The translations under genes and the position numbers were made by a program. A DNA stretch of 64,000 bases from Odobenus rosmarus divergens (Eukaryota; Chordata; Mammalia; Carnivora; Odobenidae): NCBI RefSeq assembly GCF_000321225.1, contig NW_004450477.1, forward strand, positions 2,024,096 through 2,088,095, in the 5' to 3' direction. Below are positions 21,548 through 33,423 of this stretch, piece after piece. The first letter of the stretch is position 1. Every line of letters starts with the position of its first letter. The notes under the pieces were generated by a model. The model did no database searches. It was not told the origin of the DNA and saw only the letters and a program-made list of their open reading frames with translations.

Positions 21548-21727
21548 TTTTTTTTAAATGTTTTATTTATTTATTCATGAGAGTCAGAGAGAGAGAGAGG
21601 CAGAGGCAGAGGGAGAAGCAGGCTCCCCGCCTAGTAGGGAGCCCGATGCGGGACTCGATCCCAGGACCCTGGGATCATGACCTGAGCCGAAGGCAGACGC
21701 TTAACCATCTGAGCCACCCAGGCGCCC
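21548..21727 (-). mobile_element. CAN-SINE (minus), second of a same-site pair
   Basis: Different subtype (CATGAGAGTCAGAGAG); flanked by the same target repeated at 21535 and again from about 21729 (CTAGGAGAGGATTTTT). Confidence 0.9.
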
Positions 21728-21844
21728 ACTAGGAGAGGATTTTTAATTGAACTTGTCTGCTGTGCCATATAATAGTGTCATGGAAATCACAGCAAACCAG
21801 GGGTCCTAATGCACAGGCTGTTCTCCTGTTGCTGCCCTTCCTGG

Positions 21845-22020
21845 CCAGGGCACCTGGGGCAAGTGAATTTACCTCTTGGAGTTTCAATTTCCTTGTCTGT
21901 AAAATGAAGGCAGTGGTAGTAATTACCTCATAGGAATGTCTTGAAAAATAAATGAGATAATAAATGAAGTTGTATTTGCTAAGTGTCTACACTAAAAAAT
22001 GTAGCTATTATTATTACTAT
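21845..22020 (-). mobile_element. MIR fragment (minus)
   Basis: GGGGCAAGTGAATTTACCTC, CAATTTCCTTGTCTGTAAAATG, ATAAATGAGATAATAAATG and CTATTATTATTAC run in antisense MIR order. Confidence 0.78.
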
Positions 22021-22024
22021 TATT

Positions 22025-23405
22025 TCTTAATCTGTAAAATTCAAGTAAGATTGCCAAGGGAAAACTGAATGATCTCCAAGAGGCTCCTTCAGGCTCTGTC
22101 TTCTGAGTTTGTCAAATACAATTTGCCATATTTGCTGGTTGTGCTCTCTCCTTTTCTTCTCTGGCAACTTCCACCTCACCCCAGCCCTCGGAACACCTCC
22201 ATAAACAGCTCTTTGCACTAAATTCCTCTCTGCTTGAAAGAGTGAGTTGTTTCAGTTTCTGGGTGCTGAGTGGCTTTACCATCTGGGGAGTCAGCCCCAG
22301 ACACCTGGGGCACATATACCAAACCAGAGGAGTCACTGCCACTTCTGCTCACATTTGGGTTTCTAGGTATGAAAATGGGCCAAAAGATGCCATATTGGTT
22401 GCCATGACAAACCACCGGTTGTATATACATGTTTTTATTTCTATTCTGGAACGAAATCTCATACAGCCTGCAATGGGGCAGTTTTTCTGGGCCTGAGGAA
22501 AGGCTGAACCTTCACTGATGTGCTGAACTGATCAGGTTGCCCAGCCCCCCTTAGGACATTTCTGTTTTTTGGCTTTTTGCTGCCTTCCTCCTTTAGAACA
22601 GTAGCCGTGAGTCAACCCGTTGTTCATTGCATGTGTAGTCTAGCATGGCAGAATTTGAAAATGGAGCTAGAGTTGCCCCAGTTTGGGCTGAATGATAGGT
22701 GCTCCTTTCCTGGGTATGGTAAAGGCTACTTACAAAGGACGTTTCCAAAAACTGGTTCTGTGATCCCAGCTAACTTCCTATCTCTGGCCTAGAAAAGAGG
22801 TTTAAAAGACTAGAAAAGGCTGGATATGAGAAGGGATTTTGGAAAGAGCTGCTGGTAGTGCTGGTCCTAGCCTGTGCAGTGGAGGGAGAAACCAGACGGG
22901 CTGTGTGGGAAGGGTCTGTGCTCCCACAGTTTGTAGGGGCAGAGGGAATGTGTGAGTGTTTTCCAAGGACCAGACTTGGGCCCTCCAGTGAGGAAGCTGG
23001 CATGGGGTTGTTTTCTGTCCCAACCTTAGAAGGCTGCCTGATGAGCAGAACCCCACAGCAGAGCAAGGTCTGAGGCTCCATCAGACACATAAAGATTGAG
23101 GAAGGGGTCTTGAGTGACTGGCCAGAAAAAGATCCACACACTCCATGGAATCTCTGAAAACCCCACTAAATTACCTCAGGAAGGAAAGCGCTTGCTTCAT
23201 GGGGAGGGCTGATGCCAGATCATCATAGAATTCCAAGTTGTGAGAACTTTCCTGCCCTACTTTCACCTCCACCCTCGGTGGGGTCAGAAACCACGGCAAA
23301 GGGTGGAGTGAAAATCATGAAACAGGTCAGAGAGAAGAGGAATCTATCAGGACTTTTCCCCCTGCCATCTGGCAGAGGATGAAAAACCCAGCCCAAACAT
23401 GAAGT
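22025..23405. other. Mostly unique intergenic stretch
   Basis: No gene or named repeat recognised; the frames here do not resemble known domains. Confidence 0.5.
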
Positions 23406-23424
23406 TTAAAGTTAATTATTATTA

Positions 23425-23972
23425 TTTGCAACCATGTGGACAGAACTAGAGGGTATTATACTAAGCGAAATAAGTCAGAGAAAGACAAATATATGATTTC
23501 ACTGATATGTGGAATTTAAGAAATACAACATGAACATAGGGGAAGGGAAAGGAAAAATAAAATAAGATGAAAACAGAGAGGGAGGCAAACCATAAGACTC
23601 TTTTTTTTTTTTTAAGATTTTATTTATTTATTTGACAGAGACACAGCGAGAGAGGGAACACAAGCAGGGGGAGTGGGAGAGGGAGAAGCAGGCTTCCCGC
23701 TGAGCAGGGAGCCCGATGTGGGGCTCGATCCCAGGACCCTGGGATCATGACCTGAGCCGAAGGCAGATGCTTAACAACTGAGCCACCCAGGTGCCCCAAA
23801 CCATAAGACTCTTAACTCTAGGAAACAGATAGGGTTGCTAGAGGGGAGGTGAATGGGGGGATGGGGTAATAGGGTGATGGGCATTAAGGAGGGCACTTGA
23901 TGTAATGAGCACTGGGTGTTATATGCAACTGATGAATCACTAAATTCTACCCCTGAAACTAATAAAAAAAAT
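23425..23972 (+). mobile_element. Young 5'-truncated carnivore L1 3' end
   Basis: Starts in ACCATGTGGACAGAACTAGAGGG, runs through AAACCATAAGACTCTTAACTC and CACTGGGTGTTATATGCAACTGATG, ends with an A-rich tail. The flanks AAAGTTAATTATTATTAT (23408-23425) and the same sequence after the tail form a target duplication of about 18 bp. Confidence 0.92.
23601..23796 (-). mobile_element. CAN-SINE (minus) inside the young L1
   Basis: TSD AAACCATAAGACTCTT on both sides; so it is younger than its L1 host. Confidence 0.93.
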
Positions 23973-23999
23973 AAAGTTAATTATTATTATTATTATGGA

Positions 24000-26455
24000 C
24001 ACCACACTTGAATTACTGGATTTACAGTGACTAGAGGTCCTTTTATTACTCGTAAGGAACCAAAAAGTCTTAGGAGCTGCCCAAGTGTTTCTCCACAGGG
24101 CAGGGAAGAACTAACTCCACCACAGGGGAAGAGTGATGCTCTCTCATCCCCATCTCCATGAAGCTTGTTTGCTCCATAGAAAGGCCAGGCTTGTATTCTG
24201 TGCCAGAGTTACGAGTCTATGGAGTGACCATAAGGAGTGGCAGTGGCTCTGGGCTTTATTCTGGTGCAGGATCCTGAGCCCAAGAGTGTTCTTGCCCCAC
24301 TCCTAGAAGCAGAGGACTTTCATTTCTCCCAGAAACAGTGGGTCTCAGCAAAGCTTGAGATGGGATGGGGGGAGTAGAGAGAAAGGGGAAGGTGTGAAAT
24401 AGATTGTTCAGAGGAAGGGGATGTGAACTTGTCTAAGGAGTGTGGTGAGCCTGGCTGGCAGGGCTGGTGCTCATCTGAGATTTGTGAAAGAATCTTCCTG
24501 GCTCTGACATCCCTGTCTCTGGTACCTGCTCCTCAGGTCTGATGGCTGAATGGTTCTGGTTAACCGGCCCTGGGGTAGAGAACAGTTGCAAGGTGATGAC
24601 GGGTATCAGAAGGCAAGGGGTGATGTGCTGGACCACAGATTGTCTAAGCTAGATGAGGAAGAAAATGAAACATTGGCCCTGAAGACCATGCCCTATGGTC
24701 CAAGTGCTGGAGCTGGGATTCTGCAGAGAGTGGGAACCACAGGAAATGGTGGTACCAGGACAGCAGTCTTCCAAGCAGCCTTCTGAAAGCAGTACATTCA
24801 CCTGTGAGAATAAAGATCTGGGGTTAGGATCTGAGCATCGATAGCTGAGCTATTATGGAGGGAGAGGGAGAGATGGTTGTGGAGATAATGAAGGACTGAG
24901 AAGCCAGAGTGTGGTGGCTCATCCCTGGTATGGAATTGACAGCAGAAAGGCGGAGAGGACTGGTTCAGTCAGTCAGGTGCTAAAGTCGCTGCAGAATGAG
25001 GAGGTGAGTAGAAATCAGCCAGAAGAAGAGTCACGTGTGATAAAGTCTTCTGGGCATGAACTTTCAGGGAGCTCCACTTCAAGAGAGGAGAAATAGATTG
25101 GAAATGGATCTGGATGGTTGTGGTGACTGGAATACTGTAGTACAATATTCAATTATTAAGCTCTAGACTCCCCGCCCCCCCCCCACGGCCTGAGCTGACC
25201 AGGCCTGGACCATTATGCAGTCTCAATCTAGAACAAACGGACCTTACCCCTCTCACCATCACCGACACCCTCAAAAGGGCCCTTAGGACAGGATGTGCTG
25301 CAGGAGGAGTGAGTCTGGGACGGCCTGGCATGTTTTCCTTTAGCCCTTCTGCCTTCACTCCTTCATTTGGGGCAGAGAATTATTTGTCTGGTGCAGGGGC
25401 TAGCAAGGTGCCACATTAGTGTTCTCCAAGTGGCTCTTCATGGCTGACAGGTGGCTGAGGCTGGCAGTTAGACACAATCATGTTTAATAGGTCCTGGCGT
25501 TTGAACCAGCAGCTATAGAAGGGTAGTGTCCTCTGTCATTCTCTGTACCACATATACATGTATAAAGTAAACTGGAACAACACATCTGAATGGCTCTTTT
25601 TCCCCAGGGAGGGGAGTTTCAACATATAAATCATACTTCTCTTAGCACTTTGAGACAATGAAGGCTTATTCAGCGTCCTAGGTTGATATACTGCTCTGTG
25701 CTTGCATGAAATATCAGATGTTACAATCACTTGTCTGTGGGAACGCCCTGTTCTGGATCCTCGGTGATACTGACTTGTCAGTGTTTAGGTGCCACACCTG
25801 AAACAGCAGCTGTGTCATCAGCATCCCACTCTCCTCCAGGTGACTTAAGTCTGTTCCCCAGCAATCTGCTCAGGATCTAGTCCAAGGCCTGACACACGCC
25901 CCTGGTCTACAGAGTCTTCATTCTTCACCCGCAACCCTCCATCATGGTTGAGGTCCTCAAAGCCACAGGAGCCTATGGGTTTTCCTGGAAGAAGTGAAGG
26001 GGCTTCAGCAAAACAGGGAGGGAACACAAGGAGGGGCAGAAGGAGAGCAGAGGGGTGAAGGAGAAGCAGGGGAAGAGAAGGGTGTGGGTCTGCAAAGTTA
26101 GACACTACCCATGCAAGCAGGACAAGACCTAAAGGGCAATTGCAGGAGCTGTTGAGAGATGCTCGTGAAGCCTGGGGGTGGGGTATGGAAGCCAGATTGC
26201 AATCGGGCTAGGTGTGAGGAAATGGGAGAGACAAGTGCAGACAGTTCTTTGAACAAGTCTGGCTGAGAAAGGGCAGGGGAGAAATGGGGCAATAACTACA
26301 GGGAAGGTGTTTTTATGATGGGTGAGGTTTGAGCATCAACAAAAAGCCCACTTTATGTTTAAATGCTCCCTGGTTCTAGCATGTTAAGGCCAAGGCGGTA
26401 TGTAGTCTGTCATAGGTAGGGACAGCATGACGAGCTTTGACACCTCTGATAAGAC
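24000..26455. other. Mostly unique intergenic stretch
   Basis: No gene or clear repeat. Contains a poly(C) run near 25171-25184. Frames 24433-24786, 24911-25096 and 25845-26105 carry no recognisable domain. Confidence 0.5.
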
Positions 26456-26580
26456 TGTGATGGCACCTGATCACATGTATATCACAGCACCAGTGGTTCT
26501 TAGCCAAAGTTCCACTCTAGGACAGTCTGGGCTGGGGAGTGCAGTGCACAGTGCCTGGATTATTTGGAAACACTACAGGT
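26456..26580 (+). mobile_element. Possible MER5-like hAT fragment
   Basis: CAGTGGTTCTTAGCCAAAG resembles a MER5-type terminal sequence; the rest is too diverged. Confidence 0.3.
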
Positions 26581-27160
26581 GGTTGGCAAAAAATAAATAA
26601 ATAATAAAAATAGATTATTTATTGAAGAACAAGAAAAGAGGAGAAAATAACTCAGAAAAGTCTTCATGTAATTGAAAATTACTTCTAAAAATCTACCAAC
26701 ACCTAAAAGCTATGTTGGATTTAAAAATAAATATCACACCCCCTCCCCCCCGCCACCGCCAGAGCTCTGAAGGGGCTTGCCTAGAGCCCAAGTGTTCTAT
26801 GGATATTCTAGGGGAATGATCCCAATTTTAGGAGACAGTCAAGCTATAGTCAGAGTATCTGATGACTAGAGACACCTCGTCATAAACACATGCAGTTTGC
26901 ACCAGCTCCCGGGGACAAAGAGAGTGTGGAGTCTGGCAATTGCTGGTTATAGGCAAAGGAGGTTAACTTGGGAGAAATGGGCATATTTTATTACAATATA
27001 AGTTAACAGAATGATTTCAGAATGGTGAATGTCTTGGTAAAAACATGATCAAATGACATCATACCTCAAAAAAACTAAAATTAAAATGGAATTAAATTTT
27101 AAGTTGAATAGGATGAGTTTAACTGATAAACTAAAGCACATAAATTGTCTTTTATTTTTA
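26581..27160. other. AT-rich unassigned stretch
   Basis: AAATAAATAAATAATAAAAATAG run, then low-complexity and decayed sequence; no gene. Confidence 0.45.
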
Positions 27161-27170
27161 TTTTTTTATT

Positions 27171-27363
27171 TTTTTGAATATTTTATTTATTTATTTGACA
27201 GAGAGAGACACGGCAAGAGAGGGAACACAAGCAGGGGGAGTGGGAGAGGGAGAAGCAGGCTTCCTGCGGAGCAGGGAGCCCGATGTGGGGCTTGATCCCA
27301 GGACCCTGGGATCATGACCTGAGCCGAGGCAGACACTTAATGACTGAGCCACCCAGGCGCCCC
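27171..27363 (-). mobile_element. CAN-SINE (minus)
   Basis: TSD ATAAATTGTCTTTTA (from 27140 and from 27365). T-rich DNA separates the left copy from the element. Confidence 0.88.
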
Positions 27364-27393
27364 ATAAATTGTCTTTTAAAAGGGCAGAATTCA

Positions 27394-27580
27394 GGGCACC
27401 TGGGTGGCTCAGTCGGCTAAGCATCTGTCTTGGGCTCAGGTCATGACTCATGGTCCTGGGATTGAGACCTGTATCGGCCTTCCTGCTCAGCGGGGAGTCT
27501 GCTTCTCCCTCTGCCTCTCCCCCCACTCATGCTCTCTCTCTCTCTCTCTCAAATAAATAAGTAAAATCTTTAATAAAATA
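27394..27580 (+). mobile_element. CAN-SINE (plus)
   Basis: GGGCACCTGGGTGGCTCAG head; flanks AAAGGGCAGAATTC on both sides. Confidence 0.92.
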
Positions 27581-27589
27581 AAAGGGCAG

Positions 27590-28765
27590 AATTCTGCTCC
27601 TTGCCAAGGTAGAGTAGCAAGAGACTGCATTTGCCCTCCTACCTGAAACAACCAAAGAAAGAAAAATGAACAAAATATATGAAATAATGGTTTTGAAGAG
27701 ACTGAACCTCAGGCAAAAAAGACTGTGATCCCTGAGATCAGGGAAACAAATGAGTATCCCAGCTTATTTGAGAGCTTTCAGGCAACAGTACAGGGAAGGG
27801 GACCCAAGCAAAGTAAGACCCAACTACATGTTCCCTACATGAAACCCACTTAATATAAAGACATAAATAGAGGCAGAAAGCAAATTGGTAGTTTCCAGAA
27901 GTGGAAAGAGGGAAAACAGGAAGTGACTGCTTAATGGGTATAGGGTTTTCTTTTGGGGTGATGAAAATATTTGGGAACTAAATAGAGGTAGTGTTAACAA
28001 TGTGGAGGTACTGAATGCCATTAAATGGTTATTTTGATGTTATGTGGATTTTACCTGGAAAAAAAAACTGACCAGGCACACAATGTAAATGACAACCAGC
28101 AGAAACAGAGACCCACAGGAGATCTAGAGAATGCAGTTATAAAACTCAGACTTTAAAATAATTGTGCTTGCTGCATTCATTGAGAGATGAAAGATATGAC
28201 AGTATTTTGACAGAGAAATATAAACTATAAAAAAAAAACCAAAGGGAAATTCTAGAACTGTATGTAGAACAATCAATATTAGTAACTCAGTGGATGGGTT
28301 TAATAGCAGAATAGATAGGTGAAGAGAAAATTAATAAATTTTTGATGGGATTAGAAGACAGTATCCAGAATATAGTATTGAGAGATGAAAAGATTAAAAA
28401 CAAAGGTAAAGATTAGAGACAAAGAAGTTACAGAAAGGAATCCTGTAAGGAGAGGAGAGGAGAGGAGAGACAGAGCAGTATGTAAAGTGTTAATAGTTAG
28501 GAATTTTAAAAAATGGATTAAAGATGTTAAGCCATAAATTTATATCCGACTTCCAAGCAGAAACAATGGAATCTGGAAGACAATAGAATGGTATCTTCAA
28601 AATGCTTAAAGAAAATATCAGCCAATAAATTGTGTAGCCCGCAAGTGCTCTAGCAGTTCATAAGTGGGACATTAACTTAGAATAAGAAAGAATCACAAGA
28701 GATGGGTAAAGATTGTACAGTCCACTAAAGAGGCATGAGCAAGGGATGTTTTCCAGGCAGGTGGT
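27590..28765 (+). mobile_element. Old L1M fragments (sense)
   Basis: 27825-28060 reads as an L1 3' end (TAATATAAAGACATAAATAG, GGTAGTTTCCAGAAGTGG, GGGTATAGGGTTTTC). 28080-28765 reads as an L1M 5'/ORF1 zone (AGACCCACAGGAGATCTAG, TCAAAATGCTTAAAGAAAAT). The join is a rearrangement or two elements. Confidence 0.6.
28448..28471 (+). repeat. (GGAGA)n short repeat
   Basis: About four GGAGA-type units. Confidence 0.8.
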
Positions 28766-29220
28766 TAGGAAATCTCAAGGACTACTAGTAGAATAGTGAG
28801 TTGGTCTGTTTGGGTGAAGCTGAGCCCCCATTACTAGGGGTGGGATGAAAATTGAGTCTGGAAAAGGTCAGTAGGAGCAGGATGGTGAATGATCTCATTC
28901 TACAAGTGATGGGAAATAGGGAAGGTGTTTTTGTGGCATCCTGCTTGTTTCTTGGTAGGATACTGCTACTAAAAGTCTTTCTCACATTTTCCTGCTACTA
29001 CCCAATAGGTATAAATCATACTGTCTCTTGGTACTTTACTATGAGTGAAGTTAAATTTAGATAAGTACCAGCTTCAGTCTGCACTGTACTTTCATTCCCT
29101 TGAGAGGAAATATTACTGATTACCACTTTTAAAGAACCCAATTGCAAAGAATCTTATTTCCTCTTTGACTTGTTCCTCTGGAGATAGAGTGAGACAGTAA
29201 ATTAGGGAATGAAGGGAAAA
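28766..29220. other. Unassigned intergenic stretch
   Basis: No gene or named repeat recognised. Confidence 0.5.
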
Positions 29221-29322
29221 TAAAGAAGTTCCCCTTCAGAGTTGTTTCCATATGGCTGACCTTTTAAAAGACTCTCTTTCTAAGCACCATACTTTCAGTC
29301 CTAACCTTTGCCTTTCTTGTAG

Positions 29323-29399
29323 GAAAGTTCAGTTTCCTACAAGTTTGCAAACGTTTGATATTATCCAACTTTCAAATTTTAGCCCATCAAATGAGTATA
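29323..29399 (+). repeat. 67-bp direct repeat, copy 1
   Basis: 29333-29399 is identical to 29966-30032; ten further bases on the left match with two differences. Confidence 0.97.
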
Positions 29400-29400
29400 G

Positions 29401-29725
29401 GTTGGAGGGTGGAGGAAGTGGGGAGATACTGGATAAAAGGTACAAACTTCCAGTTACAAGATTAAAAAATTTGGGGATCTCATGAACTGTGTGGTGATTA
29501 TAGCTATTAATACTGTATCATATACTTGCATGTTGCTAAGAGAGTGGATCTTCAATGTGTTCACACAAAAAAATGCTAACTATGTGATGGATGAAGGTGG
29601 TAGCTAATACTTATGGTGGTAATCACTTTGTGATATGTAAATGTATCAAATCAACACTTTGTACACCTTAAACTTACACAATATTAAGTGTCAGTTGACC
29701 TCAAGAAAGCTGGAGGGAAAAAAAA
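29401..29725 (+). mobile_element. L1 3'UTR end (sense)
   Basis: GGTACAAACTTCCAGTTACAAG, GTTGCTAAGAGAGTGGATC, ACTTTGTACACCTTAAACTTAC and a closing A-rich tail. It abuts direct-repeat copy 1. Confidence 0.85.
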
Positions 29726-29955
29726 GATTTCTCAAGTTTAATTTATAGCCTTTTGCTGATTTTAAATTTCCACCATACATTTGGTATAGTGCTCTACTTC
29801 TAACTGCTGTGTGCAATGTATAACTTTCCAAGCAGGGTGTACACAAGGGGCTTTCAGGGTCACAGATATATGTACACATTTAATTGCATTAGATGGTGTC
29901 AGGTTGCTCTTGAGAATAGTTGCACAACAAGTCTTTCCTCTCACCACCAAAGTAT

Positions 29956-30032
29956 GAAAGTTCCATTTCCTACAAGTTTGCAAACGTTTGATATTATCCA
30001 ACTTTCAAATTTTAGCCCATCAAATGAGTATA
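29956..30032 (+). repeat. 67-bp direct repeat, copy 2
   Basis: Second copy of the repeat at 29323-29399, within antisense L1 DNA. Confidence 0.97.
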
Positions 30033-30184
30033 AAGTGATGCTTCATTCTTTCATTACTGAGGTTGAGCTTTTCTTCACATACTTATTAGCCATTTGGGTT
30101 TGCCTTATTTATATCCTTTGCCAATTTTCTAATTAGGTGCCCTATCTTTTCTCGTGTTCTGCAAGATTTCCATATATATTTTAG

Positions 30185-30612
30185 AGCAGTACTGTCCAGT
30201 AGCACTTTATGAGATGATGGAAATGTGTTCTTTTTTTTAAAAAAAGATTTTATTTATTTACCTGAAAGAGAGAGAGAGTGTGTGTGTATGTGCAGGGGAA
30301 GGGCAGAGGGAGAGGGAGAGAGGAAGCAGATTCCCTGCTTAGTGGGGAGCCTTACGTGGGGCTTGATCCCAGGACCCTGAAATCATAACCTGAGCCGAAG
30401 TCAAATGCTTAATGATTGAGCCACAGGGTGCCCCTGGAAATGTGTTCTATTTGTGCCCTCCAATATGGTAGGCACTAACCATGAGTGGCTGTTGAGTACT
30501 TGAAATGTGACTAGTGCAACCAAGGAACTGGATTTTAAATTTTATTTAATTTTAATTAATTTTAACTTAAATGTAACTAGCCAAATGTGACTAGCGACTA
30601 CTACATTGGACA
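30185..30612 (+). mobile_element. hAT-type non-autonomous DNA transposon, split by a SINE
   Basis: Terminal sequences CAGTACTGTCCAGTAG and CTACATTGGACAACGCGG are imperfect inverted repeats. The internal TTTTATTTAATTTTAATTAA block is typical. A SINE at 30232-30435 splits it. Confidence 0.75.
30232..30435 (-). mobile_element. CAN-SINE (minus)
   Basis: TSD GGAAATGTGTTCT on both sides; head eroded (GCCACAGGGTGCCCC). Confidence 0.9.
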
Positions 30613-31388
30613 ACGCGGGATCTAGGTATTAATACCTTGTCAGTTTTTGGCATTGCAAATATCTTCTCCTGATTTGTCAACTGTTTAATAGCTTAGTAGA
30701 AGTTCTTAATTTTGATGTGTTTAAATCCATACATCCTTTTGCTTTATGGTTTGGCTTTTTTAAGTGGTCTTTTTTAGGGAAGAATTCTCTATAAACTTCA
30801 GTATCACAAATATAATCTCTGGAATTTTCTACTCTTACCTTTAAGCTTTCCCTTTGACATTTAGTTCTTTAATCCAACAGAGGCTCTTATTTGTAAATGG
30901 TGTAAAGAACGTGCTTTGTTTTTCTGCACATAATGAATCAGTTTTCCCAACGCAATTCATTAAATGGTGCTTTCTTTTCCTGGCAGAGTGTGGAAGCATT
31001 TTTTAAAAGATTATATACCAGGTCCAATAATACCTAGATCTGTTAGCCCTTTGTTCTGTACAATGGTCCATTTGCCTGTTCCCATGTGAGTATCCACTGT
31101 TTTAAAACTTTACCTTTATAGTATGTCTTCATAATTAATTGGTAGGACAATTTGTTTTTCTTTGCTTTTCATGATCAAATTGAGTATTTGAGAAGCCTTA
31201 TTCTTCTGTTAAATTTTAGAATAAGTTTATCATTTTTTTCAAAACTCTTGGTGAATTTTAATAGGGATTGCATTTAATTTATAGTTTAATTTTGGAAGAA
31301 CCAAATTCTTAATGTGTTGTTGTTATATCCATGTACATTTATGTAAATCATTCAGGTTTTTTTTCATGTTTAACAGCTTTTTTCCCCC

Positions 31389-31505
31389 CACACCTTTTTT
31401 TTAAGGCTTTATTTTTGAGTAATCTCTATACCCGATATGGGCCTTGAACTCACAACCCTGAGATCAAGAGCCGCACACTCCACTGACAGAGCGAGCCAGG
31501 TGCCC
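31389..31505 (-). mobile_element. Older CAN-SINE subtype (minus)
   Basis: GAGTAATCTCTATACCCGA short type; flanks CATGTTTAACAGC on both sides. Confidence 0.9.
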
Positions 31506-31506
31506 C

Positions 31507-31985
31507 ATCATGTTTAACAGCCTTATAAAAATAAAATCATCATACAAAATCCTGCACATATTTGAAATTGCAAATTGGCAGGCTTTGACATGCCATGAAT
31601 GAGGCCATGAAACCATCACCAATATCAAGATAGTGATAGTGAACAAATTTCACCCACTGCAAACTCCTTGTGCCCCTCTGTAATCCTTTTCTCCTATCCC
31701 TCCCCACACCCCACATCATGCAACCAGTGATTGCTTTCTATCACTATAGATAGAAAGAGTCCTTTGCATTTTCGAAAGTTTTTAATATATGGAATCACAC
31801 ATTGTCTGGCTTCTTTCACTCAGTATAAAAGTTTTGAGATTCATTGATACTGTAGCATGAATCAGTAGTTCGTTCCTTTTTATTGCTGAGGAGTATTCTA
31901 CTGTATGGATATGCCACAAATTTGTTTATCCATTCACCCATTGGTAGGCATTTGGGTTGTTTCGTCTTCATAACACCACTATTTT
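31507..31985 (-). mobile_element. L1 3'UTR (antisense)
   Basis: TATGGAATCACACATTGTCTGGC, TTTCACTCAGTATAAAAG and GAGTATTCTACTGTATGGATATGCC are antisense L1 3' end phrases. Confidence 0.75.
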
Positions 31986-32768
31986 CAAGAGCAGGAGAAA
32001 TAGCTGATTTTCCTAACGCATAGAAACAGACACAAAGAGTTAGACAAAATGAGGAGAAGGATGAATATGTCCCAAATGAAAGAACAGGACAAAAGCACAA
32101 GAGATCTAAAAATATCACAGCAAGAGACCTAAATGAAACAGAGATAAGTAATATGCTTGATGGAAAATTTAAAATATTGGTCATAAAGATACTCACTGGA
32201 CTTGAGAAAAGAGTGGAGGACCTTAGTGAGACTCTTAACAAAGAAATAGGAAACAAAAAAGAACCAATCAGAGATAAAAAAAAAAAAAACCTCTATACCT
32301 GAAATTAAAAATACAGTAGACTAGAGGAAGCCGAAGAAAAAAAAAATCAGTGGTCTAGAGGACAGAGTAATGGAAAGCAATCGAGTTGAATGGGAGATAA
32401 AAAATAATAAATGAGGGTTAAGGGAAACTCAGTGACACCATCAAGCATAACATTTGCATTGCAGGGATCCCAGGAGAAGAGAGGGAAAGGGGGCAGAAAA
32501 ATTATTTGAAGAAATAATAGCTGACAACTTCCTGAATCTGGGGAAGGAAACAGAAATCCAGATCCAGGAGGCACAGAGGTCAACCCAAGGAGGTCCAGAC
32601 CAAGACACATAGTAATTTAAATGGCAAAAAACAGTGATAGAGAATTTTAAAAGCAGCAAGAGAAATCAGTTACATACAAGGGAAACCCCAAAAGGCTATC
32701 AGCTGATGTTTCAGCAGAAACTTTGCAGACCAGATGAAAGTGGCATGATATATTCAAAATCCTGAAAG

Positions 32769-32793
32769 AAAACAACAACAACAACAACAACAA
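32769..32793 (+). repeat. (CAA)n microsatellite
   Basis: About eight ACA/CAA units inside L1 DNA. Confidence 0.9.
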
Positions 32794-33186
32794 ACCTGCA
32801 ACCAAGAATACTCTATCTAGCATGGATATCATTCAGAATAGAAGGAGAGATAAAAGGTTACCCAGACAAACAAAAGTTAAAGGAATTATGACCACTAAAC
32901 CATCCCTACAGGAAATGTTGAAGGGCATCCTGAGTGAAAAGGAAAGATCATAAGTAGGAGTAAGAAAAGTAAAAAGCAGAAAAGAAGTAAAATTAAGTAT
33001 TTCTATAAAAATCAGTCAAGGGATTCACAAAAGGATGTTAAGTGTGACACCAAATACCCAAAACATGGAGGGGAGAGGAGTGAAGAATGGGTTCAAATGT
33101 GAGCAACCATCAACTTAATATGGATTGCTATGTGCATAAGATGTTATATACAAACCTAAGGGCAACCACAAATCAAAAACCAGTCA

Positions 33187-33320
33187 TAGACTGATGATTA
33201 CCAGAGAAAGGTGGGGGTGGGGAATGGGTTAAATAGGTGAAGGGGATTAATTTAAATTCCAGTTAACTAAATGCCAGTCTTACCTGGAATTTAAATTAAA
33301 ACTTAAAAAAATAAAAAATA
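33187..33320 (+). mobile_element. Carnivore L1 3'-end piece with an inverted copy
   Basis: CAGAGAAAGGTGGGGGTGGG...AATAGGTGAAGGGGATTAA and CTGGAATTTAAATTAAAACTT are L1 3' end. Between them a reversed copy of the final segment makes a 16-bp perfect stem (33247-33262 with 33284-33299). Confidence 0.75.
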
Positions 33321-33423
33321 GTGCTCACTTTGGCAGCACATCTACTAAAATTAGAATGATACAGAGATTAGCATGACCCCTGCTCAAGGATGACATGCAA
33401 ATTCGTGAAGCGTTCCATATTTT
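33321..33423 (+). pseudogene. RNU6P: U6 snRNA retropseudogene
   Basis: Near full-length U6 (about 103 of 107 nt): 5' GTGCTCACTTTGGCAGCACA, then ACAGAGATTAGCATGACCCC, GCTCAAGGATGACATGCAAA and TTCGTGAAGCGTTCCATATT. It has a 3-nt loss just after the ACAGAGA box and several C-to-T/G-to-A changes. No Pol III promoter elements (PSE, TATA at the usual spacing) are evident upstream, so it is very unlikely to be expressed. Confidence 0.95.

Larger units (their letters stand above)
29730..31370 (-). mobile_element. Old L1 ORF2/3'UTR (antisense)
   Basis: Antisense L1 phrases such as TTATTAGCCATTTGGGTTTG, GGTATTAATACCTTGTCAG and TAATAGGGATTGCATTTAATTTATAG. A hAT element and a SINE interrupt it at 30185-30612. 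Confidence 0.75.

Noticed and set aside
25845..26105. Minus frame containing DLNHDGG, which looks like part of an EF-hand loop
   Set aside because: Only six or seven residues fit; the rest is proline/leucine-rich and unlike S100 or calmodulin-type proteins.
33321..33423. U6 as a functional snRNA gene
   Set aside because: Deletion after the ACAGAGA box, several substitutions, and no upstream snRNA promoter elements.
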